Origin: Chryseobacterium shigense
Lineage (GTDB): Bacteria; Bacteroidota; Bacteroidia; Flavobacteriales; Weeksellaceae
Assembly: GCF_014207845.1 (NCBI RefSeq)
Contig: NZ_JACHLC010000007.1
Location: 32,523 to 96,522 of the forward strand
DNA length: 64,000 nt
Direction of reading: 5' to 3'
The translations under genes and the position numbers were made by a program. This document shows, one piece after another, positions 7,801 through 17,150 of this stretch. The notes under the pieces are model-generated. The model ran no database searches and was not told the DNA's origin. It saw nothing but the letters and a program-made list of their open reading frames with translations. The first letter of the stretch is position 1. Each line of letters begins with the position of its first letter.

Positions 7801-10800
7801 TTATTCTTTAATAAATTTCTTCTGAACTGTTACTCCATTGTCTTCGATATCTATTACATAAATACCACTGATCAATTTGCTAACATTCACCTGGTTGTTA
7901 AGCAGAATACCGTCTCCGATAACCTGTCCTGTAGAATTGTAGATCTTATACTTCGCTCTTTTGCTGATATTCTTCACATACAATACTGAGCTTACAGGGT
8001 TAGGGTAAATCAGAATCTCCGTTTGATTAACAGAGTTCGGTACTCCCGGTTTAGAGATTCTCACTGAGTAATCTTCTACTTCCCCATTGGCAAAATTAGT
8101 ACAGTTCACAGGAATTCCGTCTCTCATCATTGCCACTCTCATTACCACATACTTATAGTTAGTCATACTTACGTAAGCATCTACAGGTACGCTGAATGTT
8201 CCTGTAACAGGACTTGTAGTGTTTGGAGGTGATGTAAATATTCTTTCATCAAGATCGAAATATCCGTTTCTGTTGAAATCGATCCATACCGCGATACCTT
8301 CATCGTGATTAGTTCCGTTCCATTTTTTCTCAATCGTGATCTGGTTTCCTGTAGATCCCTGAACCATTTCAATAAATGTATCAGGTACTCCTGTATAGTT
8401 TGTATAGCTGGAAGGTCCTGACTCATTCTCCATCTTAGGTCTTCCGTTCGGAACTACCGTAACTTTGGAGATATGCTCGTTAACAGCATTCTGAGATCCC
8501 ATCTGGCAGTAAACTACTGTAGGGGTAGTGAAATAGTATGGAGGTGTGTATGTACCCGGTGTACCACCGCAAACGTTTACAACCTGCATTTCATATTTCG
8601 TTTCTTCCAGTAATCCTGTTATTGTGTAAGTATTCGTTGTTAAAGGAACATTAGTCCAGCTTGGAATACCTACCTTTCTGTATCTCAGGATATAAGTTGC
8701 ACCAGGGAAGCCTTCCCATGTAACTTCAGCCCATGTAGGAGCGATCTGAGTGATCGTTAATCCCGGAGGAGGAAGTTCACAAGTTCTTTCCGTAGTAAAT
8801 ACTTTCGGATTTGAGTACGGGTTAAGAGTAGTTTCTCCAACACATTTATTAGCAACTCTTACTTCATATTTTGTATATGGATCTAAACCTGTTAACAGAT
8901 GAGTATTGGCAGGAGGTGCAATGTTAGGAACCTGAGTCCATGTGGCAGCTCCTACTTTTCTCCATTCCAGTGTATATGTAGAGCTTGCTGAAAGCGGTGC
9001 CCACGTAATCAATGCGGAGTTTGTAGTAATATTACTTACCGTCACATTCGGAGGCGTAGGATCACATCTTGTTACAAATGTTTTGATAGGTGTGAATGTT
9101 CCTGTAACATCTCCACAAACAGTAGCTACCTGAACTTCATAGATTGTAGCCGGAGTTAAGCCGGTTAATACAAGGGGCAGGTTAGCCAGCAATGCCGAAG
9201 CATATACTTCTGTCCATGCTCCCGGAGGAGGTCCCTGAACTCTGTATCTTACAAGATAGGTTACGTTGGTTGCCGATCCTGTTAATGTAAGTGTTGCAGA
9301 GTTATGAGTTGCTACAATCGTAGGCTGGTTTGGTGTTGCATTACTACAAGGTCTGATTCTTACCGCGTAGTCTTCAACTTCACCATTTGCCGCATTCTGA
9401 CATAATACCGGAGCACTTGTACGTTTAAGTACAACTCTCATTGTAGTAGTAAGCGGACCTGTATAAGCTGTTGCCGGAACTGCAAAAGTAGCAGTAACAG
9501 GAGTAGCAGTACTTGCCGCTGAATTCAATATCTGTTCAGATGTTTCGAAAACTCCGTTTCTGTTATAGTCAATCCAAACTGATACGGCATCATTACTTGT
9601 TGCACCTGTCCATCCTTTTGCTACAGATAGCTTATTGTTGGCAGAACCTGCATCAAGAGTAATTAATGTCTGAGGTGTTGTATAGCTTGTATAGTTATTC
9701 TGTACAGTGGTATTACTCATCACCGGAACTCCAGGGTTGGAAGATGTAACGGTTACATTTGAAATGTGGTCGTTAGTTCCCGTACCTGTCATCGGGCAGT
9801 ATGAAAGTGGCGGTGTTGTAAATTGAATTGCTGTAGAATATGGTCCTGTAGATGTTCCACATGTAGTAGAAATCTGCACGTCATATTTAGTCTGCTCAGC
9901 AAGACCAGGAATAGTATAATAATTTTGTCCGGCCGGTAAAGTTACAGCCGGGATTGTATATGTTCCTGCAGTTGCCAGTTTCCATCTGATGGTATAAGTA
10001 GCATTCGCAGCACCTAACCAATATACTGTAGCTGTAGAAGCCGTCAGGTTGGTAACGGTAATGTTTGTAGGTGGCGCAGTAGTACATGCAGGCTGGTCAA
10101 TAAGTTTCACCGCATAATCTTCTACTTCACCCCAGGTGAAAGTTCCACAAGCAGCCGCCGTAGCACTTTCTCTCAACGCTACACGCATACGGGTAGTAAG
10201 GTTTCCTGTATAAACTCCCCCGGCTGCATTTGGTACAGCAAAGGTTGCAGTAACAGGTGTTGTAGTATTACTTGGTGAGTTCAATACCTGCTCAGAAGTT
10301 TCAAAAATACCGTTTCTGTTAAAATCAATCCATACTCCTGTTCCAAATGACCATTGAGTCCCCGGCCAGGTTTTTTCGATAGTAACAGTATTAGCTCCTA
10401 AACCTCTTACCAGGGTAATCAGTCTTGCAGGATCTGTAGTGTAATCTGTATAATTGCTGAAATCTGAAGTACTGGTCATTGGTATAGCAGCATTCGGATT
10501 TACAGTAACTTTGCTTATATAGCCATCAATAGTGGCGCTTGTAGAAGCAGAAGTACAATATGTAATGGTAGGAGTTGTAAAGGTCGTACTTGTAGAGAAT
10601 GGACCTTGTGTTCCACAGATTGTGGCAATCTGAACTTCATACTGTGTCTGTTCTGTAAGGTTGTTTATCTGATAACTGCTCGTAAGAGGAGTCGTGATAT
10701 TTACTGTAGTCCATGTTGTAGCAGTTACAGCTTTATATCTTAGTACATAAGTAGCACCTGTTGAAGGCAGCCAGCTTACGAGAGCTGTAGTTGGAGTAAC

Positions 10801-12183
10801 ATTTGAAACCGAAATATTACTTGGAGGTGCCGTAGTACATGGCTGTAATGCCATAACTGTTAATGTAAAGTCTACATAGTTACCGGAATTCGCTTGTCCG
10901 CAAGGAGTAAGTGTTCCTGACCAGGAAGTTGCAGTCCTTACCCTGTAATTACCGGGAGCCTGTGCTGCAGGAATAACAATTGATGCTGTTCCGTTTGTGG
11001 CAAAAGTGGTAGTTGCCAGAACAGTTTCGCCCGGGTCATTAAAGTTCATATTATTATTCCAGTCAATCCAAACATAATAATAGTAAGTACTTGTTCCGGA
11101 ATTCAGATTCATTGTTACAGTGTTACTAGGCAACGCTGTAATGGCTGAAGCTGTACTGTTGACATAAGCGGAATAAGAAGTGGCCGCATAGTTTAAATTC
11201 GTGATACCACCTGTTGTGTTAACAGTTCTCAGATAATATGTGGTTGAAGTACCTCCCGTAGGTGTACAATATCCTGTAAATATATTAATAGGTCCCACCC
11301 ATGTACTCTGATCCGCTGTACTACATTTTGATCTTACCCATACATAATAAGCAGTATTGGCAATCAATGGAGAAAGTGTTGCACTTGTTCCTGTAGTAAT
11401 AGTTTGTGAAGCTGGAGTTGTAGGGGTTGGAGCTGTAGCAGATGTACTGTAATATATTTCATATCCTCCTGCAGGGGCAGGTGAAGGAGCGGTCCAGCTT
11501 ACTGCCGCACTTGTTGGGGTCACAGTACCTAATGTAAATCCTGAAGGAGGTATACATGAAGGAGCTGGTCCAAAAGTCAGCTGAACATTGGGTCTGTTGG
11601 ATGTAACAGTACCATCACTTGTAGGAGCTGTAGTATCCTGTTGGAAATACATATGCCTTGAGGTAGCAGAAGAATAGGTAAAGGCACTTCCTGTAGAAGT
11701 TCCTCCTCCACCTCCTCCATAGTTGGTTTCAACCAATACCATAAGGTTTTCTGTTCCATTGTAATAGTAGGGGGTTTGTAACGTAAAAGTATTCCATCCG
11801 GTAGTAAAACTTGCAGAGTTTCCGGTATATACCAGAGTTGCTCCACTCGTTGCTGTTGCCCAGTTCTGTGCTGTAATAGTTCCTGTTGCAGCTGGTACTG
11901 ACTTTAAATAAATTTTTACCGGGGTATTTACGGAAGTTGCTGCTGTAGCATTCCATGCTACGGACAGTACGCTTCCACCCGCGGGCAGATTTATTTCCGT
12001 AGCGGTATAAAGCGATGCAGATCTTTCATAACCATAAAAAGAGCCCAAAGGATATCTTTGAGTACTGGTTCCTGTACCAATTGTAACCGTTTGTGCCTGT
12101 AAAATGAGTCCGAAGACCATACAAAGCAATGTTATGAGCGCCCTGGAAGGCCTGCTCAATTTACAGAGTAAAAATACACTCAT
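7801..12183 (-). CDS. Large secreted FN3/GEVED-domain protein with T9SS sorting signal
   Basis: 1460 residues. After a signal peptide (about 1-30) comes a galactose-binding/anchor-like domain (to about 205). Six fibronectin type III modules follow (beginning near 209, 447, 701, 948, 1042 and 1137) with four GEVED-type domains among them (ending near 443, 693, 940 and 1375; the later three carry GEVEDYAV or GEVEDYSV). The last ~75 residues are a type A T9SS sorting domain (IYPNPVSSVLYVKN.., GIYVIDIEDNG). This predicts export through the outer membrane and surface attachment or release. Such proteins are adhesin- or protease-accessory-like; no catalytic motif is visible. Modules share nearby codons and likely arose by internal duplication. 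It stands alone, with terminators or gaps on both sides. Confidence 0.9.
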   Translation of the reverse strand: MSVFLLCKLSRPSRALITLLCMVFGLILQAQTVTIGTGTSTQRYPLGSFYGYERSASLYTATEINLPAGGSVLSVAWNATAATSVNTPVKIYLKSVPAATGTITAQNWATATSGATLVYTGNSASFTTGWNTFTLQTPYYYNGTENLMVLVETNYGGGGGGTSTGSAFTYSSATSRHMYFQQDTTAPTSDGTVTSNRPNVQLTFGPAPSCIPPSGFTLGTVTPTSAAVSWTAPSPAPAGGYEIYYSTSATAPTPTTPASQTITTGTSATLSPLIANTAYYVWVRSKCSTADQSTWVGPINIFTGYCTPTGGTSTTYYLRTVNTTGGITNLNYAATSYSAYVNSTASAITALPSNTVTMNLNSGTSTYYYYVWIDWNNNMNFNDPGETVLATTTFATNGTASIVIPAAQAPGNYRVRTATSWSGTLTPCGQANSGNYVDFTLTVMALQPCTTAPPSNISVSNVTPTTALVSWLPSTGATYVLRYKAVTATTWTTVNITTPLTSSYQINNLTEQTQYEVQIATICGTQGPFSTSTTFTTPTITYCTSASTSATIDGYISKVTVNPNAAIPMTSTSDFSNYTDYTTDPARLITLVRGLGANTVTIEKTWPGTQWSFGTGVWIDFNRNGIFETSEQVLNSPSNTTTPVTATFAVPNAAGGVYTGNLTTRMRVALRESATAAACGTFTWGEVEDYAVKLIDQPACTTAPPTNITVTNLTASTATVYWLGAANATYTIRWKLATAGTYTIPAVTLPAGQNYYTIPGLAEQTKYDVQISTTCGTSTGPYSTAIQFTTPPLSYCPMTGTGTNDHISNVTVTSSNPGVPVMSNTTVQNNYTSYTTPQTLITLDAGSANNKLSVAKGWTGATSNDAVSVWIDYNRNGVFETSEQILNSAASTATPVTATFAVPATAYTGPLTTTMRVVLKRTSAPVLCQNAANGEVEDYAVRIRPCSNATPNQPTIVATHNSATLTLTGSATNVTYLVRYRVQGPPPGAWTEVYASALLANLPLVLTGLTPATIYEVQVATVCGDVTGTFTPIKTFVTRCDPTPPNVTVSNITTNSALITWAPLSASSTYTLEWRKVGAATWTQVPNIAPPANTHLLTGLDPYTKYEVRVANKCVGETTLNPYSNPKVFTTERTCELPPPGLTITQIAPTWAEVTWEGFPGATYILRYRKVGIPSWTNVPLTTNTYTITGLLEETKYEMQVVNVCGGTPGTYTPPYYFTTPTVVYCQMGSQNAVNEHISKVTVVPNGRPKMENESGPSSYTNYTGVPDTFIEMVQGSTGNQITIEKKWNGTNHDEGIAVWIDFNRNGYFDLDERIFTSPPNTTSPVTGTFSVPVDAYVSMTNYKYVVMRVAMMRDGIPVNCTNFANGEVEDYSVRISKPGVPNSVNQTEILIYPNPVSSVLYVKNISKRAKYKIYNSTGQVIGDGILLNNQVNVSKLISGIYVIDIEDNGVTVQKKFIKE

Positions 12184-12429
12184 ATTTTTTGAATTTAGTT
12201 ATAATAACAATAGTAAATAAGGTATAGTATTTCTTATTCAATGGTGTTCTAAGTTTGAAACATCCATTTTTACAGATAATCTGTATTGAAAAAAGTAGTT
12301 TTTTAATTCATACGCTAATATTTTAATAATTACACAAATCTAATAATTTTTTCACTATTAATATATCCATTCAAATATTTTTTTGTAAAAATTTCACAAT
12401 AATAATACATTCTGCATATAAAAACATAA

Positions 12430-12453
12430 AATCCTCAAGCGGGCCTGAGGATT
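12430..12453 (-). terminator. Terminator downstream of the DUF6048 gene region
   Basis: AATCCTCA (12430-12437) pairs with TGAGGATT (12446-12453); on the minus strand a T-rich stretch follows. It ends the rlmD-DUF6452-DUF6048 transcript after the sorting-domain relic. The 246 bases between it and the start at 12183 show no gene. Confidence 0.7.
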
Positions 12454-12473
12454 GTATATTGCTTTAATTGTTC

Positions 12474-12643
12474 TTATTTTTTAATGAATTTAGAACTGAA
12501 CCGATCTTTTTCTTTTTCATCAATCGTGATTACGTAGCTGTCTTATCCGATACTTTGGCTACATTCAGGATATCACTTACCGGATTAGGGTAAATCCGGA
12601 TATCGTTATTCGGATTACCAACTTCATTTGTAGTCGATATGCT
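12474..12643 (-). pseudogene. Relic of a T9SS C-terminal sorting domain
   Basis: On the minus strand, in-frame codons read SISTTNEVGNPNNDIRIYPN and then PVSDILNVAKVSDK, the beginning of a type A sorting domain, before a TAA. In a shifted frame the same stretch continues as SYVITIDEKEKDRFSSKFIKK and a stop, the end of the same domain. The middle (about 30 residues in intact domains) is missing, so an internal deletion with frame change is likely. The relic starts immediately after a TAG, just behind the stop of the DUF6048 gene, and the remainder of the parent secreted protein is absent. Confidence 0.7.
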
Positions 12644-12653
12644 CTATTTTTTA

Positions 12654-13322
12654 TTAAAACTTATAGGCAATATTCCATGCAAAGCCCATATTGAATTTGT
12701 TTGAACTTCTTCCGAATCCGGGAACTATCATTGGTATAATTTCATCCTGTTTGGAGGTGTATACCAAATATCTTGGCTGAAGATTAACATCTATATAAAA
12801 ATTGGATTCAAATAGCTGTACTCTTCCACCTAACGTTCCTTCCAGCCAGGCAGAAGTCTGTGATGATGACGGAAATGCTACAGATGACGCACTGCCTCCA
12901 TATCCGCGGACCGGAACTGCCATATACTCCTGATTGTAGAACGCCCCTCCTATCTTTCCTCCTGCATAAAAACCGTTGAATTCATTTTCAAGATCTTTTG
13001 CCAGCATATAAAATGCACCCAGTTTTACAAAGGGACCGCTTGCTTTGGCATCGTAACCATTCTTTTGGTACACATTTTTTTCAAAACCGGCCTCTGCAAT
13101 AGCATGAACATTCCCTTTCACTTTTGATGAAATAAATCCCTGGTAAAGTACCCTGTCTGAAAAGAAAGAAACACCGGCATTAAGGACATCAAAACCTACC
13201 ATAAAATTAGGTTTGTATTTTTCCTGTACTTTTGGGGCTTCTTTGGTTTCTTTTTTTTCCTGGGCAAAACCGGTTATGGCTATGATGCTAAAAAATAAGG
13301 AAAAGATTAGTCTTGTCTTCAT
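12654..13322 (-). CDS. DUF6048-like outer-membrane beta-barrel protein
   Basis: 222 residues with a signal peptide (MKTRLIFSLFFSIIAITGFAQ) and a charged linker, then alternating amphipathic strands ending in an aromatic residue (MGFAWNIAYKF), the mark of a beta-barrel. I recognise it as the DUF6048 family of flavobacteria. It overlaps the upstream DUF6452 lipoprotein gene by 35 bases, and both follow rlmD, an order common in this group. Function is not known; the pair may act together at the outer membrane. Confidence 0.75.
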   Translation of the reverse strand: MKTRLIFSLFFSIIAITGFAQEKKETKEAPKVQEKYKPNFMVGFDVLNAGVSFFSDRVLYQGFISSKVKGNVHAIAEAGFEKNVYQKNGYDAKASGPFVKLGAFYMLAKDLENEFNGFYAGGKIGGAFYNQEYMAVPVRGYGGSASSVAFPSSSQTSAWLEGTLGGRVQLFESNFYIDVNLQPRYLVYTSKQDEIIPMIVPGFGRSSNKFNMGFAWNIAYKF

Positions 13323-13764
13323 TCTCTATTTGATTTTGTCCTGCTTCGAGCTTCTGTACAGGATTGGATTGTGTTAATTGTGAGCTTAAATTCTCGTAAG
13401 TCTTTTTGATTCCGCATCCCGGAGAAACGTATATACTTTTTGTTGTATAATTAATCCGGACATGAGATTCTGTTCCTTTATCCGCAAGCCTGAAAAAAAC
13501 GTCTGTGTAAGGTGAATCATCAACTCTTAACGGAATAAGCCTTGAATCTACTTTCTCGGTTTTCCCCAGCTGTACTTTACCGGCTCCATAGTCTACTGCT
13601 ACATATAATGAATCTAAAGTCACTGCTTTACCGGATTCCAAAGATTTGAATGCCACTTTCATTCTTGGTGTTCCTTCACCGCTTTCACAGATATCGTCAT
13701 CGCCACCACAGGAAAAAAGGATTCCTGCAAAGCAGATCATGATGAGAAATTTAAAATACTTCAT
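13288..13764 (-). CDS. DUF6452-like lipoprotein
   Basis: 158 residues. A lipoprotein signal peptide ends in the lipobox FSC (Cys19), followed by acidic residues (GGDDD) that in Bacteroidota favour surface exposure. A conserved-looking CESGEGTPRMKV motif and CGIKKTYE follow. The family is DUF6452 as I recognise it. Its 3' end overlaps the DUF6048 gene. Two further cysteines besides the lipid anchor suggest a disulfide. No enzyme motif is seen. Confidence 0.75.
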   Translation of the reverse strand: MKYFKFLIMICFAGILFSCGGDDDICESGEGTPRMKVAFKSLESGKAVTLDSLYVAVDYGAGKVQLGKTEKVDSRLIPLRVDDSPYTDVFFRLADKGTESHVRINYTTKSIYVSPGCGIKKTYENLSSQLTQSNPVQKLEAGQNQIENEDKTNLFLIF

Positions 13765-13794
13765 ATTAAGATTTGAGATTCAAATTTAAATAAT

Positions 13795-15201
13795 TTATTT
13801 TTTAACAAGCAGTGCTATGTTTTCAACGTGGTGGGTTTGCGGGAACATATCTACCGGCAATATTTTTACAAGGGTATAATGTTCTTTCATCAAGGCAAGA
13901 TCTCTCGCCTGTGTTGCTGAATTACAGCTTACATAAACTACTTTTTCAGGAGCAAGCTTAAGAATCTGCTCTACCACTTTCTGATGCATCCCGTCTCTTG
14001 GCGGATCGGTAATTAAGACATCTGCTTTTGGATGATTTTCCAGGAATTCATCGTTGAAGACATTTTTCATGTCCCCACAATAGAATGTAGTATTGGTAAG
14101 GCCATTTAATTTGGCGTGCTCAATAGCAGCATCTATGGCTTCCTGAACGGATTCTATACCGATAACATGCTTTGCGTTTCTGGCAACATATTGTGCAATA
14201 GTTCCGGTTCCTGTATACAGGTCATAAACAACTTCATCACCTTTCAGGTCGGCAAATTCCAATGTTTTTCTGTACAGTTCCAATGCCTGTTTGTAATTGG
14301 TCTGAAAGAAAGATTTGGGACCTATTTTAAATTTCAGTCCGTCCATTTCTTCCATCAGGAATCCTTCTCCTGAATAGGTATTGATATCTAAATCATAAAT
14401 GGAATCATTCTGCTTTGAATTGATGGCATAAACCAGCGTTTTTATCTGTGGAAACTGTTCCAGTAAGAACTGGAAAAGCTTTTCTCTGTTTTCTTTTTCT
14501 TCTCTGTAAAGCTGAAATAGAACCATCCACTCGCCTTTAGAGTTTTGTCTCATCATCAGGGTTCTCAAAAAGCCTTCCTGGTTTCTTACATCAAAGAAAT
14601 CCAGCCCGTTGTCTACACCGAACTTTTTTACAGCTAAACGTATTGCATTGGACGGGTCTTCCTGCAGAAAGCATTCTTTCAGGTCCAGGATTTTACTCCA
14701 CATTCCCGGAATATGGAATCCTAATGCATCTTTGTTTCCGAAATTCTCTTCGGAACTTATTTCATATTGGGTAAGCCATCTTGCATTGGAAAAGGAAAAC
14801 TCCATTTTATTTCTGTAGAAATACTGTTCTTCGGCTCCTAAAATTGAAACGGTTTCAAAATCATCAATTCCCCCGATTCTTTTAATATTGTTATATACTT
14901 CTTCCTGTTTGAAATCAAGCTGTTTTTCGTAGCTCATATTCTGCCACTTGCATCCGCCGCAGGTTCCGAAATGAATACATTTAGGATCTACTCTGAATGG
15001 CGATTTTTCCAGAATTTCTACAGTTTCTGCTTCATAATACTTGGACTTGGATTTTTTCACTCTGGCATTAACCACATCTCCGGGAACTGCTCCGGAAATA
15101 AGCACAGTCTTTCCTTCTTCCGTTTTTCCTATGGCAACACCTTTTGCTCCTGCGCCAAATAATTTAATATTTTCAAGAATTATATCTTTCTTCTTTCTCA
15201 T
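13795..15201 (-). CDS. rlmD: 23S rRNA (uracil-5-)-methyltransferase RlmD
   Basis: 468 residues. The order is a TRAM RNA-binding domain (about 5-65, including GAVPGDVVNARVKK), an iron-sulfur cysteine cluster (CIHFGTCGGCKWQ, about 76-88), a central domain, and a SAM-dependent methyltransferase with YDLYTGTGTIAQ, the LITDPPRDGMH motif and the catalytic cysteine in VYVSCNSATQARD. This is the RumA/RlmD arrangement, methylating a uridine in 23S rRNA with SAM. Length is normal for the family. The start is preceded by a -7 box at 15261-15268. Confidence 0.93.
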   Translation of the reverse strand: MRKKKDIILENIKLFGAGAKGVAIGKTEEGKTVLISGAVPGDVVNARVKKSKSKYYEAETVEILEKSPFRVDPKCIHFGTCGGCKWQNMSYEKQLDFKQEEVYNNIKRIGGIDDFETVSILGAEEQYFYRNKMEFSFSNARWLTQYEISSEENFGNKDALGFHIPGMWSKILDLKECFLQEDPSNAIRLAVKKFGVDNGLDFFDVRNQEGFLRTLMMRQNSKGEWMVLFQLYREEKENREKLFQFLLEQFPQIKTLVYAINSKQNDSIYDLDINTYSGEGFLMEEMDGLKFKIGPKSFFQTNYKQALELYRKTLEFADLKGDEVVYDLYTGTGTIAQYVARNAKHVIGIESVQEAIDAAIEHAKLNGLTNTTFYCGDMKNVFNDEFLENHPKADVLITDPPRDGMHQKVVEQILKLAPEKVVYVSCNSATQARDLALMKEHYTLVKILPVDMFPQTHHVENIALLVKK

Positions 15202-15260
15202 CCTAAACTCTATTTCTATTTTTTCTAATACAGCTGAAATAAATCTCCGCTTTGATCTGG

Positions 15261-15268
15261 CAAAAATA
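15261..15268 (-). promoter_or_regulatory. Putative -7 box of rlmD
   Basis: TATTTTTG on the minus strand, about 60 bases before the rlmD start, fits TAnnTTTG. It lies just beyond the terminator of the upstream lipoprotein gene, as expected for an independent promoter. Confidence 0.5.
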
Positions 15269-15271
15269 CAA

Positions 15272-15300
15272 TAAAAAAAACCTTATCCGAAGATAAGGTT
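15272..15300 (-). terminator. Terminator of the TlpA-like lipoprotein gene
   Basis: AACCTTATC (15279-15287) pairs with GATAAGGTT (15292-15300) around a stable tetraloop that reads TTCG on the minus strand; a run of eight T follows on the minus strand. Confidence 0.88.
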
Positions 15301-15320
15301 TCCATCTATGTTAAAGTTTA

Positions 15321-16844
15321 TTATTTTGTTGGTGCAGGTTGCGGACTTGCAGGCTGTGCAGGAGGGTCAATCTGCATTCCCGGCATCACCTGAGCACTAG
15401 GCTGTACTTTTGGTGCGGAAAGCCCTGTAAGTTTATCCAATATTGTTACTACTTCCTGTTCGCCAAGGTTTACAAAAGATCTGCCGGCAATTTTACCGTC
15501 TTTATCAACAATTACAAAGCAAGGCAGTTTAAATCCGTACACTCCGTATTTTTTTGCAATATCTGATTCCAATCCTTTTTCTCCGTAAACATTTGTTCCA
15601 GGAATTCCTTTTAGTAATGCGCTGCTGGTTTTCACAAACTGATCTTTTGTATCGTCTACGTTTACAAAAACGAAGTTCATTTTAGATTTATAGAAATTTA
15701 CGACTTCTTTCAGTACAGGAACTGTTCCTTCACTAATGTAAGGGTTCCATGATGCATAGAAGAACAGCATATAAGGTTTTCCTTTGTTTTCAGAAAGCTG
15801 GTAAGATTTACCGTCTGCTTTTACCAATGGTGCTTCAGGAGCAGCTTCCCCTACTTTAAGACCGTTAACGGCTAATTGCATTTTAACTAGATCTGCTTTG
15901 ATGGCAGCATCTGTAATATCTGTATCGATGATTTTTTTAACTTTATCAATATTCTTTGCAGGAGCACCCGGATGAATATCCTGAGCTACCACAAATGCCA
16001 ACAGATAATCTTTCGCTGTCTGCGAAACTTCTTTTCTGTCTTTCAGGAACTGTGCAAAAATTTCAGAAGTGGTAACATCTGTTTTACCTTTAGTTTTTGC
16101 TTCTGCATATTTTTGGAAATCAGGGCTCATTTTTACAAGCAAATATTGTCTGTACAGCGGAATGGTTTTTACCAATACGTCTTTGTTATCCTGCAATTTG
16201 TTTTCGTAATCCTGGAACGCCTTGGAAACTTTAAATGACGGGTTTCCTGACATCTGGCGCTGTGCCATTTCATAGTTGGCAAGAAGGTTAAGAACGGTTA
16301 CTTTCACGTCATTCTTTTTCCACTCCAGAATTCCTTTGCCCGGATTATTTTTCTGAGCAAGCTCTTCTACATTTTTATTGATATCGGCTTCGATTTTCTG
16401 AGCTCCTTTTAAGAATGTTTTCTCATCTCCGGACATCAGCTGCTGGATGTTGATCTTACTTCCGTATTCTCCCAGGAATTTTTGGCTTGCCTGAAGGAAA
16501 TCATTATTTTTCTTAGCATCTCCTGTAACTACAAATTCATTAGGGAAGGTCATTGAATTTCCGGAAATATTTAATTTCTGCCCGCCTTCAAGATAAATCA
16601 GGTTTTGTTTTCCTGCGTAGTTGATTACATACATTCCTTCTTTAGGAGCTTCAAAGCTTCCTGTAAAGCTTCCATCTTTATCTAAACCAATATTAACAAG
16701 AGGAAGGGTAGCCACACCGGAAGCTTCAACAAATTCAATTCTTTCGAGTGGTGAGCTTCCTGTAATTTTTCCTTTAACTTCAACTTTTTTTGAACAAGAC
16801 ATCACAAAAGCTGTGATGATAAACAATAAAAGATATTTTTTCAT
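15321..16844 (-). CDS. TlpA-like thioredoxin-fold lipoprotein lacking the CxxC pair
   Basis: 507 residues when started at ATG 16844; an in-frame ATG at 16865 falls inside the likely -7 box and is rejected. The signal peptide ends in the lipobox MSC (about residue 17). An N-terminal DUF4369-like beta-domain, a helical middle region and a C-terminal thioredoxin-like domain (about 340-475, GEAAPEAPLVKADGKSYQLS..) follow. Where the family has WCxxC, this protein has ASWNPYISE, so both redox cysteines are gone; the cis-Pro region (KLPCFVIVDKDG) is kept. The tail is rich in Pro, Ala and Gln. A binding or structural rather than redox role is likely. Confidence 0.85.
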   Translation of the reverse strand: MKKYLLLFIITAFVMSCSKKVEVKGKITGSSPLERIEFVEASGVATLPLVNIGLDKDGSFTGSFEAPKEGMYVINYAGKQNLIYLEGGQKLNISGNSMTFPNEFVVTGDAKKNNDFLQASQKFLGEYGSKINIQQLMSGDEKTFLKGAQKIEADINKNVEELAQKNNPGKGILEWKKNDVKVTVLNLLANYEMAQRQMSGNPSFKVSKAFQDYENKLQDNKDVLVKTIPLYRQYLLVKMSPDFQKYAEAKTKGKTDVTTSEIFAQFLKDRKEVSQTAKDYLLAFVVAQDIHPGAPAKNIDKVKKIIDTDITDAAIKADLVKMQLAVNGLKVGEAAPEAPLVKADGKSYQLSENKGKPYMLFFYASWNPYISEGTVPVLKEVVNFYKSKMNFVFVNVDDTKDQFVKTSSALLKGIPGTNVYGEKGLESDIAKKYGVYGFKLPCFVIVDKDGKIAGRSFVNLGEQEVVTILDKLTGLSAPKVQPSAQVMPGMQIDPPAQPASPQPAPTK

Positions 16845-16862
16845 TTCAATTTTAATATTACG

Positions 16863-16870
16863 CAAAAATA
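16863..16870 (-). promoter_or_regulatory. -7 box that decides the lipoprotein start
   Basis: TATTTTTG on the minus strand would start RNA near 16856, downstream of the ATG at 16865, which supports translation from 16844. Confidence 0.5.
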
Positions 16871-17101
16871 CGTTTTTTACGGCTTGCTGATTAACACTAT
16901 TTATTTTTTTTGAAAATTTTATGAGAACCTTTAAAAATGGGACTTCGAAGGCATTTTTATTCTCTAAAATTTTTCACAGGAAAAAGAATACTAGAAATGA
17001 TAATCTTTTTCTCGTGCTCACCAAATATAAACTTATTAAATAAGAATACCTTACCTGATCAACAACTTAACAAACTTTAACAGCCACGGGTATGTATAAA
17101 G

Positions 17102-17130
17102 AAAATCGCCTTCGTAATGAAGGCGATTTT
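17102..17130. terminator. Terminator after sdhB
   Basis: A perfect 12-base stem (17102-17113 with 17119-17130) with loop GTAAT, flanked by T-rich sequence on the minus strand. It closes the sdhCAB operon. The 16871-17101 stretch shows no gene. Confidence 0.85.
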
Positions 17131-17150
17131 TATATGTATCTGAATAAATT

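Noticed and set aside
7801..12183. Many short open frames on both strands inside the FN3/GEVED gene
   Set aside because: They mirror the low-complexity Thr/Val/Ala repeats of the real gene.
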